A stretch of DNA of 64,000 bases from Candidatus Kapaibacterium sp. GTDB lineage: Bacteria; Bacteroidota; Ignavibacteria; Kapaibacteriales; UBA7675. Where the stretch lies: NCBI GenBank assembly GCA_028284775.1, contig JANQRB010000043.1:1-64000 (forward strand), given 5' to 3'. The notes beneath the pieces are model-generated. The model saw only the letters and a program-made list of their open reading frames with translations. It was not told the origin of the DNA and did no database searches. Both the position numbers and the translations under genes were made by a program. Below, piece after piece: positions 9,179-18,589 of this stretch (position 1 is its first letter; each line of letters starts with the position of its first letter).

Positions 9179-10415
9179 GAATAAACATATTGGCCAGAAA
9201 CTGATAGATCAGGATGCCGACAACAAACACCGTTAGCAGGGTATTCGCGATTTCATCCTGGCCGGCAATTGCCGCCAGGGCCAGCACCGCCGTCAGCGCC
9301 AGGCCGATCGTATAGGCACTTAATATCAGGCGTCCCTTTGCGCTGCCCGCTTTGAAAATCCCGGCGACCGGAATTACCATTATCAGGCAGGCGCCCGCCG
9401 CGAGGTACAACAGCGTGAAATCGGCAACAAGCGCCAGCGCTCCGCAGAAAATTGCTCCTACCAACAAAGCGCCAACGATATTGGCGGCCTGTTTCTGGCG
9501 TTTGCTAAGCGCATGGCGTCCAAAGGGATCCAGGTAAAGCAGCAGGTCGAACAGCGGCTGCGCCACCCAGGTGAGATAAACAAAGAGCAGATACAAGACG
9601 ATGAGAGGCGTCAGAATCAGGTCGAGTCCTTCAACCGAACTCTGCAGACTGCGCACAACGCGATAGCCGATGAAAGCGCCGATCACGATGGCCCACTGCC
9701 GCCCGGGCTTCATACGCGCCATCCAGAGAAAATAGCGCAGGATCAGTCGATAGACAGGGTTGCGGGCCTTTAAGGCTTCGACGACGCCATCGCGCGCCCA
9801 CTCGTGGCCCGGCTCCAGCCGCAGAGCTTCACGAAAGTGATGCAGAGCCTTTTTATAATCGCCCTCATTGAGTAAGGTCCAGCCAAAATTGGCGTGGGTC
9901 GTGGCGTTTTCCGGATCGCGTTCCAACGCCGATACAATGCCCCGTCCGGCTTCGGCAGTCCGCTTGAGCTTAACAAGCGCGATGGCGCGCGCATTGGCGC
10001 ACATACTGTTTTCGGCGTCGAGCTCGAGACCGCGCTCCGCTGCGTCGAGAGCAGCCTGCCATTCATAGTTTTCTAATTTGATAAGAGCCATCAGGCCGTG
10101 ATATTCGGCTTCGTCCGGATCGAGACGAATAGCTTCGCGCGCCGCATGTTCCGCCTCTTTATTCCGATTCATGCCGAACTGCACCTGCGCCAGCACAAAA
10201 TGAACGTAGGACCAGGCCGGCGCCTGTCCAACGGCAAGCCTGGCTTCTTCCAGGGCCGGCTCGTTCTTCTTCTGACCGCTGAGAGCAATCGCGAGCAGGG
10301 CGCGAGCCATCGCATTATCGGGACGCTCCGCCAGCTCTTTGCGAATCTCCTGTTCCGCCATGTCGAAGCGCGATTGCTGGATCAACAGTTCGGCGCGTTG
10401 CTCAAAAGCGTTCAT
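9162..10415 (-). CDS. TPR-repeat protein with C-terminal membrane segments
   Basis: A 417-residue protein. The N-terminal half (residues 1-215) is made of about six tetratricopeptide repeats, for example the helix pairs around ATTHANFGWTLLNEGDY and ALHHFREALRLEPG. The C-terminal half contains five to seven hydrophobic helices, ending near the C-terminus with LLTVFVVGILIYQFLANMF. The TPR domain would face the cytosol as a protein-docking platform. It starts 39 nt after the AAA+ gene, with GGTGG ahead of its ATG, and overlaps the DUF5916 gene. No named family is recognised beyond TPR. A role as membrane adaptor between the ATPase and an envelope target is inferred from the operon only. Confidence 0.75.
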   Translation of the reverse strand: MNAFEQRAELLIQQSRFDMAEQEIRKELAERPDNAMARALLAIALSGQKKNEPALEEARLAVGQAPAWSYVHFVLAQVQFGMNRNKEAEHAAREAIRLDPDEAEYHGLMALIKLENYEWQAALDAAERGLELDAENSMCANARAIALVKLKRTAEAGRGIVSALERDPENATTHANFGWTLLNEGDYKKALHHFREALRLEPGHEWARDGVVEALKARNPVYRLILRYFLWMARMKPGRQWAIVIGAFIGYRVVRSLQSSVEGLDLILTPLIVLYLLFVYLTWVAQPLFDLLLYLDPFGRHALSKRQKQAANIVGALLVGAIFCGALALVADFTLLYLAAGACLIMVIPVAGIFKAGSAKGRLILSAYTIGLALTAVLALAAIAGQDEIANTLLTVFVVGILIYQFLANMFIHDRGN

Positions 10416-10454
10416 AGACCACCGTAGGGACTCCGCGAGCGGACAAGCCGCCTC

Positions 10455-11831
10455 TCAGGACTTGATATTCAGATACGCCAGAATATCGTCATAAATTCCG
10501 GCCTGATTTGCATACAAGGCATAGTTGCGGGCGGCATTGAACCACTCGCCGGTGGTAGGTGTGCGGCGTTTGGCTGCGGCGCGCAGGTCGCGGGTTTCGA
10601 GTGGTGTCGGCACACCCTTGCGCATCGCTTCCTGCAATTTGGCATCGACCGCCGTCTCGACAATGGCCTTGAGGTCCGCACCCGAAAATCCCGCCGTTTT
10701 TTTGGCGATCAGGCCGAAATCGATGTCTTTGGCCGGTTTGTCGCGCAGCAGCAGGCGCAGAATCGAGGCGCGCGCCTCCTCGTCGGGCGGCGGCACAAAT
10801 ATGATGTTGTCGAAGCGTCCCGGACGACGGAAGGCCGGATCGAGGTGCCAGGGCGCATTGGTCGCGGCAAGAACCAGAACGCCCTCATTCGACTCCCCTA
10901 CCCCGTCCATCTCGGACAAAAACTGATTGATAAGCTGGCGCGCGCCCGACTTGCGCATATCCGTCCGGCTGGCGCCCAGGGCATCGACCTCGTCGAAAAA
11001 CAGCACGCAGGGCCGGTTATTGCGGGCCTGCTCGAAAACAGCGTGCAAATTGCGTTCGCTCTGGCCGATCCACATATCGAGCACATCGTGAATGCCGATC
11101 ACCAGGAAGGAGGCGTCCACTTCCCCCGCCGTCGCGCGCGCCATATAGGTCTTGCCGCAGCCGGGCGGACCATACATCAGAATGCCGCCGCCCGCCTTTT
11201 TGCCGTAGGCCTCGAACATTTCCCTGTGTTTCAGCGGGTAAATGATCTTGATGCGGATTTCCTCTTTCAAGGCTTCCATACCGCCGACATCCTCGAAACT
11301 GATGTCGGAGCGTTCGAGCGGAATCGCCGGTCCTCCTCCTTCGAACTCAACGGGCGCGGGCATCGCCTCGTCAGCTTCCTCATCGTCCTCCGGCTCGTCT
11401 CGGAGGGAAGGCGGTGTTTCCCGGCGGTGGGGTTCCAGCCGCGTCTGGAGCCCGGCATCGCGCACTTCGGCATCCATTGCGAGAGCGCGATAGTAGACTT
11501 CCGCCGCCTCGGCCATGTCGCCCTGCCGTTCCAGGAGTCGGGCATAGACAATCAAGGCACGCGCCGGAACGTCGCCACCCGCCAGTAAATCCTCGATCAC
11601 AACCAGGGCTTCCGAATCGCGCTTTTGCAAAAAGAAGCTTAGCGCGAGCCCGGTCTTAATATCGCGGTTATCCGGCTCCTGAGCCAGAGCGCTGCGGTAT
11701 TCCGATTCCGCCTCGGCGAGCTGTCCATCCTGAATCAAGCGGCCGGCGAGCAGCAGGCGCAATGGCACATTGTCAGGCGACAAGGCCAGCGCTTCACGCA
11801 ACTGTCGCAGGGCGTCATTATCATCTGCCAT
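10455..11831 (-). CDS. AAA+ ATPase with N-terminal TPR domain
   Basis: From the ATG at 11831 the product has 458 residues: TPR-like helices at 1-125, an acidic linker (about 130-165), then one AAA+ module of the Cdc48/FtsH/spastin type. Walker A is GPPGCGKT (Lys227), Walker B is VLFFDEVDAL (Asp280-Glu281), and a second-region-of-homology Arg lies in FRRPGRFD. I placed the start here because the TPR begins directly after it. Longer in-frame starts up to 11882 add a Cys-rich stretch. It is the first gene of an operon with the TPR membrane protein and the DUF5916 protein. Such single-ring ATPases remodel or extract proteins. The client is unknown. Confidence 0.86.
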   Translation of the reverse strand: MADDNDALRQLREALALSPDNVPLRLLLAGRLIQDGQLAEAESEYRSALAQEPDNRDIKTGLALSFFLQKRDSEALVVIEDLLAGGDVPARALIVYARLLERQGDMAEAAEVYYRALAMDAEVRDAGLQTRLEPHRRETPPSLRDEPEDDEEADEAMPAPVEFEGGGPAIPLERSDISFEDVGGMEALKEEIRIKIIYPLKHREMFEAYGKKAGGGILMYGPPGCGKTYMARATAGEVDASFLVIGIHDVLDMWIGQSERNLHAVFEQARNNRPCVLFFDEVDALGASRTDMRKSGARQLINQFLSEMDGVGESNEGVLVLAATNAPWHLDPAFRRPGRFDNIIFVPPPDEEARASILRLLLRDKPAKDIDFGLIAKKTAGFSGADLKAIVETAVDAKLQEAMRKGVPTPLETRDLRAAAKRRTPTTGEWFNAARNYALYANQAGIYDDILAYLNIKS

Positions 11832-11929
11832 TCCGGCCTGACTCCCCATGAAAACAAGCAAGCAACATTTGGGACATGGCACAAAAATACGGTCCCGCCC
11901 GCAGCCGACAAACTTTAAGCAACAAAAAG

Positions 11930-11947
11930 CAGAATTTTAAAATTCTG
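11930..11947. promoter_or_regulatory. Perfect 18-bp palindrome in the AAA+/tRNA divergent region
   Basis: The sequence CAGAATTTTAAAATTCTG is a perfect dyad between the start of the AAA+ operon and the tRNA promoter. It may be an operator or simply an AT-rich dyad. Confidence 0.35.
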
Positions 11948-11978
11948 TTGCCTGCAAAGCAAGAATGCCGTAAGTTTG
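11948..11978 (+). promoter_or_regulatory. Bacteroidota-type promoter for the tRNA pair
   Basis: TTG at 11948-11950 and TAAGTTTG at 11971-11978 are 20 nt apart, matching the -33 TTG / -7 TAnnTTTG pattern of Bacteroidota. The expected transcription start is about 15 nt before tRNA-Ala. Confidence 0.5.
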
Positions 11979-11998
11979 CTTTTCTTGAAAATCTGGAC

Positions 11999-12071
<73 letters not shown>

Positions 12072-12086
12072 CAAGATTGACAATTT

Positions 12087-12160
12087 GGGATCGTAGTTCA
12101 GTTGGTTAGAACGCCTGTCTGTCACACAGGAGGTCGCGAGTTCGAGTCTCGTCGGTCCCG
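12087..12160 (+). tRNA. tRNA-Asp (anticodon GTC)
   Basis: The acceptor GGGATCG pairs with CGGTCCC (one T-G wobble), and the anticodon stem CCTGT/ACAGG encloses CTGTCAC, giving GTC. The discriminator is G, as expected for Asp tRNA, and CCA is not encoded. It lies 15 nt after tRNA-Ala, so the two are one transcript ending at the stem-loop at 12175-12205. Confidence 0.95.
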
Positions 12161-12174
12161 CTTTAACACTCGTG

Positions 12175-12205
12175 AACCCTTGTAACTCAATTAGTTGCAA
12201 GGGTT
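12175..12205 (+). terminator. Stem-loop terminator after the tRNA pair
   Basis: AACCCTTGTAACT and AGTTGCAAGGGTT form a 13-bp stem (one G-T) around the loop CAATT, followed by a T-rich tail (TTGTGTTTTG). Its place 15 nt after tRNA-Asp fits a transcription terminator. Confidence 0.7.
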
Positions 12206-13020
12206 TTGTGTTTTGAACAGACACCAGAATACACCTTGTCGAATAGGATGCGAGCGACAAATCAGGGTACGTGAATTTTTTGCACGTAAAAATGTGCGCT
12301 TGTTTTCTTTAACATCAATGGGGCTGCGGAAACGTCGTTCAGACAATTCGAATAGTAGCCCAGTTTGCAAATCGATCACGACACTGGGAAGAATAGCTCA
12401 CGGACTGTAAGACTATGGGATACTTACGAGAAAGCTTCTATCGATTCAAGTAGCTGTGTCAGACCAGCAGAGAACCGGCACTGTGAGAAATCAGTCGAAT
12501 GAAGCCCGAAGTGCAAGTAGAACCATCAAGACTATACTATTCCTTCACGCCGATTACAGATTTGCAATGTCATCTATCCCCCGGATGGCCACGCCGTATC
12601 ATTCCTGAATAATCCTGGCTGCTATAGTTCCGGAAGTTTACAGAGCATGAATTACCTGAAGAAGTTTGTTGAAGGACAAACAGACAGACTTTTTACTGCA
12701 GGCAGTATCCAAAAATTGTTTTAACAATGTCTGGAGAGGTCGAGATTCTCTTTGCAGCAATGGTTCATTCGTTGCATTATGCATCAACAATTTAGTTCGG
12801 AAGCGGCGCGGATTTGCGGATTATCTTGGAAGTAATTGGACAAATGAGCAATCAAAACACGATGCTTAAGCCAAACGCGAGTCGGCAATTGAACAACATG
12901 AAATTTATTTCGCTGGATGCCTTGCAGCTTACAATTCACAGAATATAGTTTGTTACTCCCTTAAAAAATGCAGCTGTGACCGCACAGAGCAGAACATTGT
13001 CAAATCGGGCTTTGAGCTAT
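12206..13020. other. Gene-poor AT-rich stretch after the tRNAs
   Basis: About 800 nt with no gene that I can support. Short frames are present (one ends at 12410, another covers 12666-12869), but their products match nothing I know and lack ribosome binding sites. The position just downstream of tRNA genes is a common integration site, so decayed mobile DNA is possible. I see no duplicated tRNA end. Confidence 0.4.
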
Positions 13021-13581
13021 ATGGAAAAACCTTATTCCGGCAGAGCACATATCAACGAATCGACAAGAGAATTCACCATTGAGATTCCATCCAGGAAGAA
13101 CTGGCTGATAATTATTTTTATGACTGCCTGGCTTGGAGCCTGGTTAATCGGAGAACTTTCTGCACTGGGAATTGTAGCTGGAATCTTAAGCGGAAACGAA
13201 CAGGATCTTGCTTCGCTTTTCGTGTTATTCTGGTTGGCAGCATGGACTATTGCGGGCTTTTTTATTATCAGAACTTTAGTGTGGATGATAGCCGGCAAAG
13301 AGATAATCTCCTTCAGCAATACAGAACTCAAGATTCACAAAAAGGCAATGTTGCTCAGCAAAGTTAAAACTTACGACATCAAAGAAGTGAAGGACTTTGC
13401 TGTAATCCCCAACACCAGCACTGACAATATCTTCGGTGGCATTGACGGTTTGAAGTTCTGGAACATGGGTAACCAAGGATCTTTAAAATTTGACTATGGT
13501 CTGAAGACAGTGAAGCTGGCTATGGGGATTGATGAGGCTGAAGCCAAGTCTCTCCTGGATAAAATTCAGTCTAAGAACTAA
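13021..13581 (+). CDS. Small membrane protein with PH-like domain, unknown function
   Basis: From the ATG at 13021 the product has 186 residues. A short polar N-terminus is followed by two hydrophobic helices (about 25-50 and 65-90). The soluble C-terminal domain (EIISFSNTELKIHKKAMLL onward) has the alternating strands and final helix seen in bacterial PH-like (YcxB/DUF) membrane proteins. An in-frame GTG at 12976 is an alternative start. There is no operon partner. The codons are noticeably more AT-rich than in the flanking operons, which suggests separate ancestry. No function is assigned. Confidence 0.6.
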   Translation: MEKPYSGRAHINESTREFTIEIPSRKNWLIIIFMTAWLGAWLIGELSALGIVAGILSGNEQDLASLFVLFWLAAWTIAGFFIIRTLVWMIAGKEIISFSNTELKIHKKAMLLSKVKTYDIKEVKDFAVIPNTSTDNIFGGIDGLKFWNMGNQGSLKFDYGLKTVKLAMGIDEAEAKSLLDKIQSKN

Positions 13582-14060
13582 CTCAATGATAAAAGCCAGG
13601 TCTAAATAGAGTCAAAGTTTTCGATCTTTGGCGAGAATGACACACTGTGCGCCGAAGCGAATTTAGCCGAATGCGCAACTATCGAAACTTGCCGTATTAG
13701 AGGAAAACTATCATCGTTATGCTGAGTTTAGTAGAAACATGTTCGTCCAAACGAACACTCGGCAGCCATCAAACGTTAAATCCTGTAAACTCAAAGAGAC
13801 CAGGTCTCTTCGAGTGCGTACCCAGCGATGTGAACTTCGGCCTTTTAAATGCGGGCAGCGAAAGACTGAAAGTGAAAATCTTCACCCTTAATACATGAAA
13901 ATAGATCGAACACAATTGCAGCTCAAACCAGCATAAGCCAGACCACCGGAAGCAAGACCTTCACTTAAAATCCCGAAAACCTGTACAATGTCGCCCCCAC
14001 AGACACACAGATAAGCTCAATAAGAAGAGTGCGAATCGTATATGATAAAAGCTGTTTAAA
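13582..14060. other. Intergenic region, about 480 nt
   Basis: I see no gene, RNA or repeat. The stretch is AT-rich and separates two genes that converge towards it. Confidence 0.4.
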
Positions 14061-15380
14061 CTACTTTACAACTATGAAAGGGCGGACTTTAATGCTGTGC
14101 ATACCTCTGGTGATACGACATAGGTACATACCGCTATTGAGATCACTCAACTGAACAGACATGAATAAATGCGAACCATCGGATGGAAACATCTTATCAT
14201 GGACTACCATGCCGTAAAGATTAACAATCTGCAGTCCATAGCGATGAACTGCGGCATTTTCAATATCGATCAGCAGTTCGTCCGAAGTCTGATAAATGTC
14301 GATTTTTTCTTTGCTGACAGATTGGGGAGTTACATCCGTACTTACTTCGCGTCGATAAATGCCGCCGTAGCCATAGCCTGTTATGAGTGCATAGGGTCCG
14401 GCCCAGGCCAGATCCGCGGAAAAGGAACCTCCCGGACCTTCGGGTATATCAATAAATTTCCAAGTTTTTCCGCCATCTCTTGTTTCGACAATCGCGCCTG
14501 GATTGCTGAGTGCCATGCCGTGAAGCTCATCCTTAAAGGCGATATCCGATGTTCCGAAGGGGTGCGGATCATAAAGTTGGTCCAATTGCAATTCCCATTC
14601 GCGTCCCCTGTTCGTGGTTTTCCAGATGATGTTCTTTGACTTCTGATTTACGCCGGTGCGTTGAAAACCAGCCGCATAGCCCAAAGATTCATTGACAAAA
14701 CAGATCTCTCCCAATACCTTTGGGTATTGCCCGTCCGGCGTTTCCTCGTCTACATTGTAGTCGCTCCATTCTTCGGTTTCGATATTAAATGTGACAAAGT
14801 CATGGCTGTATCTGTAGACTTTTAGAACAGCTACTGTGACAGAGTCTACAAAAAAGATTGGAGCACCTGCCTGTTTAAATCCTTTCAGCTCTACCGCCTT
14901 ATAGTTCTCCCAGTTGTTATGAGTATGTATCAGGAAGTTGTTTGTTATGCCGGCTCCAATCTTACTGTTATACATACTGATTCCAAAAAAGTGGTCCGTC
15001 TCGTCGAGCGAGATTTCATCGAACATTATTCTTTCGAATGTCTTTCCGCCATCCGTACTTTTTTCCAGGGCCACACGCCACAGAAAGGTCATGTACAAGT
15101 TCTGTGAGTCAAGCGCATAGCCCTCAAAAATGTCAAAGGTGGAATCGTCTCCCGCCGCGCGTCGGTCAATCTCGTAAATCAATTCCCAGCGGTTGCCCTG
15201 GTCCGTCGACTTGTAGATTGTCGTTATTCCGATAACATCGCCAAATACATAACAATTGAGCGGATCAGGACAAGTTAATGTGCCCATTCTCCCATACGTA
15301 ATTCTCTCTTTTTTCTGTACCCAGGCTTCCTGGGCACTCATCGAGCTTATGCAACAAAGCATGAGCAGCAAATATTTCAT
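14061..15380 (-). CDS. Secreted BNR/Ycf48-like repeat protein with T9SS sorting domain
   Basis: A 439-residue exported protein from the ATG at 15380, followed by a short signal peptide (KYLLLMLCCISSMSAQ). Repeated motifs such as STDQGNRWE, STDGGKTFE, TNRGREWE and TRDGGKTWK mark the beta-propeller found in Ycf48/BNR proteins. The last 80 residues (residues about 355-439, ending in RPFIVVK) form a type A T9SS sorting domain, so it should be surface-attached or released. It is a single gene in an AT-rich, gene-poor region. A TTG at 15392 is also in frame but adds only four residues. The ligand is unknown. Confidence 0.82.
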   Translation of the reverse strand: MKYLLLMLCCISSMSAQEAWVQKKERITYGRMGTLTCPDPLNCYVFGDVIGITTIYKSTDQGNRWELIYEIDRRAAGDDSTFDIFEGYALDSQNLYMTFLWRVALEKSTDGGKTFERIMFDEISLDETDHFFGISMYNSKIGAGITNNFLIHTHNNWENYKAVELKGFKQAGAPIFFVDSVTVAVLKVYRYSHDFVTFNIETEEWSDYNVDEETPDGQYPKVLGEICFVNESLGYAAGFQRTGVNQKSKNIIWKTTNRGREWELQLDQLYDPHPFGTSDIAFKDELHGMALSNPGAIVETRDGGKTWKFIDIPEGPGGSFSADLAWAGPYALITGYGYGGIYRREVSTDVTPQSVSKEKIDIYQTSDELLIDIENAAVHRYGLQIVNLYGMVVHDKMFPSDGSHLFMSVQLSDLNSGMYLCRITRGMHSIKVRPFIVVK

Positions 15381-15765
15381 GGAAATTCCCAAACTGGATT
15401 ACCCCATACTCCGGTGGGTGGCAGTGAAATCACGTTATTTCACATTCCGGAGCTTGCAGGGTCAATGAAACAGGTAAGGTCGAACAGCCAGAATATAAGA
15501 TGTGCCAGCAAGCAATACAATCCATTATTCAAGAAATTGATAAAATTTGGCCACAAATTTGCCCGCAGCGAACCCGGATTGCTTTACGCGCGCCAGTCAC
15601 GCCCGGCAGTATTTGAATCTTGCTATGCGCTTCGCATCAGGCTCACGGTGAAATGGAAAAAAAGGTCAAATGCTCTACTGTGTACTACGAACCTTCTTAT
15701 CTGGCGAAAAATCGATTGAAATATTTGCCAAACATTGGAGGTGTTTAAGTCCACATTTCAAACTA
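15381..15765. other. Intergenic region upstream of the propeller protein
   Basis: Nearly 400 nt with no gene that I can support. It should hold the promoter of the leftward propeller gene. The right end borders the transposase remnant. Confidence 0.4.
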
Positions 15766-16201
15766 ATGTCACGACGAAAAAATCAACTGATAACCAAGCG
15801 CCCAAGCGTCTGTCGGTACTTCGCTTGGCTAAAGCGCTGGGCAAGGTACCATAAGCCCGTCGGCGTTCGGGAATGGAGTGCACGAGCTTCTACGCTTGGA
15901 AACAACACTTCCAGGAGCAGGATCTCGCTGGCTTAAAGGATGTGTCACCGGTGCATTATCCATGTCCACAGGCGATTGCTGAAGAGGATATGTAGAAAGT
16001 AATGGCGCAGTCTCTCGAATGTCCGACCTGGGGATGCGTCAAGATCAGCGACAATCTCAAGCACCAGGGCCTATTGCCAATCTAGCCGAACGTGCAGAAG
16101 ACCATCATAAGTATCGGCCTTGCCACGCGCTATGAGCGATTGCTTAGCTTGAAGAACGACACTTGAACGAAGGCATCGAGCTGTCGGCCTACAAAGTAGC
16201 A
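15766..16201 (+). pseudogene. IS481-family transposase remnant
   Basis: In one frame the stretch reads KRLSVLRLAKALGKV, then TSFYAWKQHFQEQDLAGLKD, CPTWGCVKISDNLKHQG and ATRYERLLSLKN. This is the helix-turn-helix N-terminal third of an IS481-type transposase. In-frame stops interrupt it at 15852-15854, 15993-15995 and 16083-16085. A frame change near 16160 restores HLNEGIELS. The ATG at 15766 is one base out of frame with the body, which implies another small deletion. The DDE integrase core is absent after 16201. It is a decayed, truncated copy, and terminal repeats were not found. Confidence 0.8.
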
Positions 16202-16532
16202 TACACTTCAAACTCGTTAACACGAAAAATTTCGCGACGAAAAAAGTTTCGTTGGACATAGAGCTTTGTAGTACAAATAATCATTTTTTTTTGTTTCACT
16301 CGGCATGCCTGTATAGTCCTTGGCAGGTCTGGGAAGACTCTTTCGACGACAATCAGTGAAAAGCGTCGCTTGATTCCACAGACGACCCTAAACGACAAAA
16401 CTTCGAAGCACGAATAAAGTTTAGTTCCTGAGTGTTGCCTGTTAAACGAATTTGTCAACTGTTCACAGTTAACAGTACCAAACATGCACCCGGCCATCTG
16501 ATGAGCTTTAGCACTGGAGATTGTCGGGCGGA
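16202..16532. other. Intergenic region after the transposase remnant
   Basis: I see no gene. The DDE core expected downstream of the remnant is not recognisable here. Confidence 0.4.
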
Positions 16533-18422
16533 TCACCGAAACGCCGGCAGACCAAAGCCATCATCTATCGTATATAACGAGCCTGTTTCCGGATAGCAAT
16601 ACCGAACGCCGGGCATTTTCCTCAATTTCGACAGGATGTCGAGTAAAGCCAGGCCGCAGCCCTCGGAGGCTTTTAGCCTGTATTCACAATCTTGGAAGGG
16701 CAGGCTGTGCAGGCTCAGGCCCAGGGCGGCGATTGCTTGCCGATTGCCTTGAAAATCCTGTCTATTGATGCAGACTCTGATGCTCCGCGTGAGCCAATAG
16801 TGATAGCCCAGGGGTGGTCCGGCGCCCAGAATTAGCTCGCTGCGGCGCAGCTCTCGCAGTGCCCTGCTGTTCGCGGCATCGTAGTCGCTTCCGTCCTCTT
16901 TGCGGAGGATGTAGGCATTCCAAATCACATTGTCCTTTCTAGGCAGGCTGGCGCGCATTCTCTCCGTGAAAAGACTGTCGACCCTTAACTCGAGCGAGTC
17001 GAATAAGCGCTTCATTGCGGTCGGCAATCCGAAGTCGGGACGAGACATACGCCCCCAACTACTTATCCCGACATTTTTGGGAATCACTGCGATCAGATCT
17101 TTGCGCTCCTCGAAGGGCATCATGGTGGATACGCCCCTGTAGTGTTCGCGGACGAAATAGCGGTCGCCCGGGCTTCCCAGATAAAAGATTTGTCGATTGG
17201 TCGGGCCTTTCTCTTCGTACGTCCGATGCTGCGCTTCGTAGGTCGGGTGACTCACGCTGATCGTCAGCGGGTACCTAAGCGCTGCGGCAGACACGTATAC
17301 ATACTCGCCGAAACAGTAAAAAAATTCGGTCGCTTCGTCGCCGTCTTGCCGCAGTGTGACGAGGGCATCGTCAACGAGATTAGCTTGTTTGTCAAGCAGC
17401 CGGACGCTAAGGTCGCCCCGCCACCCCGGGTTGCGCGCGCCGTAGAGCGCGCCCACCTGTACGTGGCTGTAGCTTACCCCCGGCACCTCCCCCAGCCGGC
17501 GGACGATACCGCGAATATCCAGTCCGATTCCCGGATCCGAGGCAAACAGCATCCAGCCCGCGCGTGACTCCTGCAGCACGCTCAAACCAAGCGCGGCCGC
17601 CGCCCGCTCCACCTGTGTGCGCATCGAGCTGTCGATACCCGCGATAATGTCCCCGCTAAGAAAGTGATGCCGCCCGAACAGCGGCCCCGCGCTGCGGACA
17701 AGCTCGCTATTGCGCAGTTTACGCAGTTCATGGCAGTCGGCCTGATCAAAGTTTTCGCCATTTGCCTTGCGAAGCAGCGTCAGCTTCCACGCCCTCGCGA
17801 TGGAATAACTGTCCGCTTCACCTTCGAACATTGCGACTTCTTCCAGGCCGAGACTATCAAACAGGGGAATCAAACGCCGGTCGGACTGCGAATGCCTGGC
17901 CATGACGGCAATCTGGTCGCGGCGCGGCGCGATGGGGATCCGCCATTCGTCCTTAACGAAATACTTGCTGCCCGGCTTGCCCAGATAAAAGGTTGACATG
18001 GTCTCACCGCCGCCAATCATACGCTCCTGCCCTTCATACGCCGGATGCGCCACGCTGATCTCCAGCGGGTAATCGGGAGCATCGACCAGTTCGTAGACCG
18101 CGCGCCAGGAATTGTACTTAAAGGCGGAGACAAAATGACCATCCTTCAGCAGGCGGACGCTGGCATCTGTTATCTGCCTGCGATCCTCCCCATAAACAAA
18201 CACGCGCAGAATGCAGGGACGCATTCCGGGTGTCTTCGACGGTGCGTACGCGGCTGGATCGGAGGTGTCGGACGTGTTAGCTTGTGCGGATGCCAGGTTG
18301 ACTTGGCCTGGATCTTGTTTAGCCGCTGCCATCGTGGTCAAAATTAGGACGCAGATCGCGGCGACTGCACAGTAATAATACGCTCGCTTCGGCGCGCAGC
18401 ATGGAAACTTCCTACTCGTCAT
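16533..18422 (-). CDS. Exported protein with two tandem ~270-residue repeats, unknown function
   Basis: The ATG at 18422 gives 629 residues with a signal peptide (hydrophobic core CAVAAICVLILTTMAAA). Two similar halves follow. Each has a PEGA/carboxypeptidase-regulatory-like beta domain (LRVFVYGEDRRQITDASVRL and LSVRLLDKQANLVDDALVTL). Each then has a shared block: ISVAHPAYEGQER versus ISVSHPTYEAQHR, FYLGKPGSKYFV versus FYLGSPGDRYFV, and LRKLRNSELVRSAGP versus LRELRRSELILGAGP. Each half ends in a small alpha/beta fold (VERAAAALGLSV; AIAALGLSLHS) resembling subtilase propeptide-like domains. No catalytic motif or T9SS tail is seen. It appears to be an internal duplication of an uncharacterised secreted unit. 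Confidence 0.7.
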   Translation of the reverse strand: MTSRKFPCCAPKRAYYYCAVAAICVLILTTMAAAKQDPGQVNLASAQANTSDTSDPAAYAPSKTPGMRPCILRVFVYGEDRRQITDASVRLLKDGHFVSAFKYNSWRAVYELVDAPDYPLEISVAHPAYEGQERMIGGGETMSTFYLGKPGSKYFVKDEWRIPIAPRRDQIAVMARHSQSDRRLIPLFDSLGLEEVAMFEGEADSYSIARAWKLTLLRKANGENFDQADCHELRKLRNSELVRSAGPLFGRHHFLSGDIIAGIDSSMRTQVERAAAALGLSVLQESRAGWMLFASDPGIGLDIRGIVRRLGEVPGVSYSHVQVGALYGARNPGWRGDLSVRLLDKQANLVDDALVTLRQDGDEATEFFYCFGEYVYVSAAALRYPLTISVSHPTYEAQHRTYEEKGPTNRQIFYLGSPGDRYFVREHYRGVSTMMPFEERKDLIAVIPKNVGISSWGRMSRPDFGLPTAMKRLFDSLELRVDSLFTERMRASLPRKDNVIWNAYILRKEDGSDYDAANSRALRELRRSELILGAGPPLGYHYWLTRSIRVCINRQDFQGNRQAIAALGLSLHSLPFQDCEYRLKASEGCGLALLDILSKLRKMPGVRYCYPETGSLYTIDDGFGLPAFR

Positions 18423-18589
18423 TGTCGATTCCGAAATGATAAGTGAAAAAGAATCTGATTTCCATGCGCAGCAAGCATGTAAAAAACCTAACTTAGCTGC
18501 AAAACCGGCGGCCTGCAATTCCCAAAGCAGTGGATTGCCTTGTTCGGGAGAAATACTTCGCGGCGGCAATCGCATTTCAGCAAAGTATC

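Noticed and set aside
12206..12410. Integrase remnant or attachment site beside the tRNAs
   Set aside because: A basic frame ending at 12410 faintly recalls integrase N-termini, but the match is too weak and no duplicated tRNA end was found.
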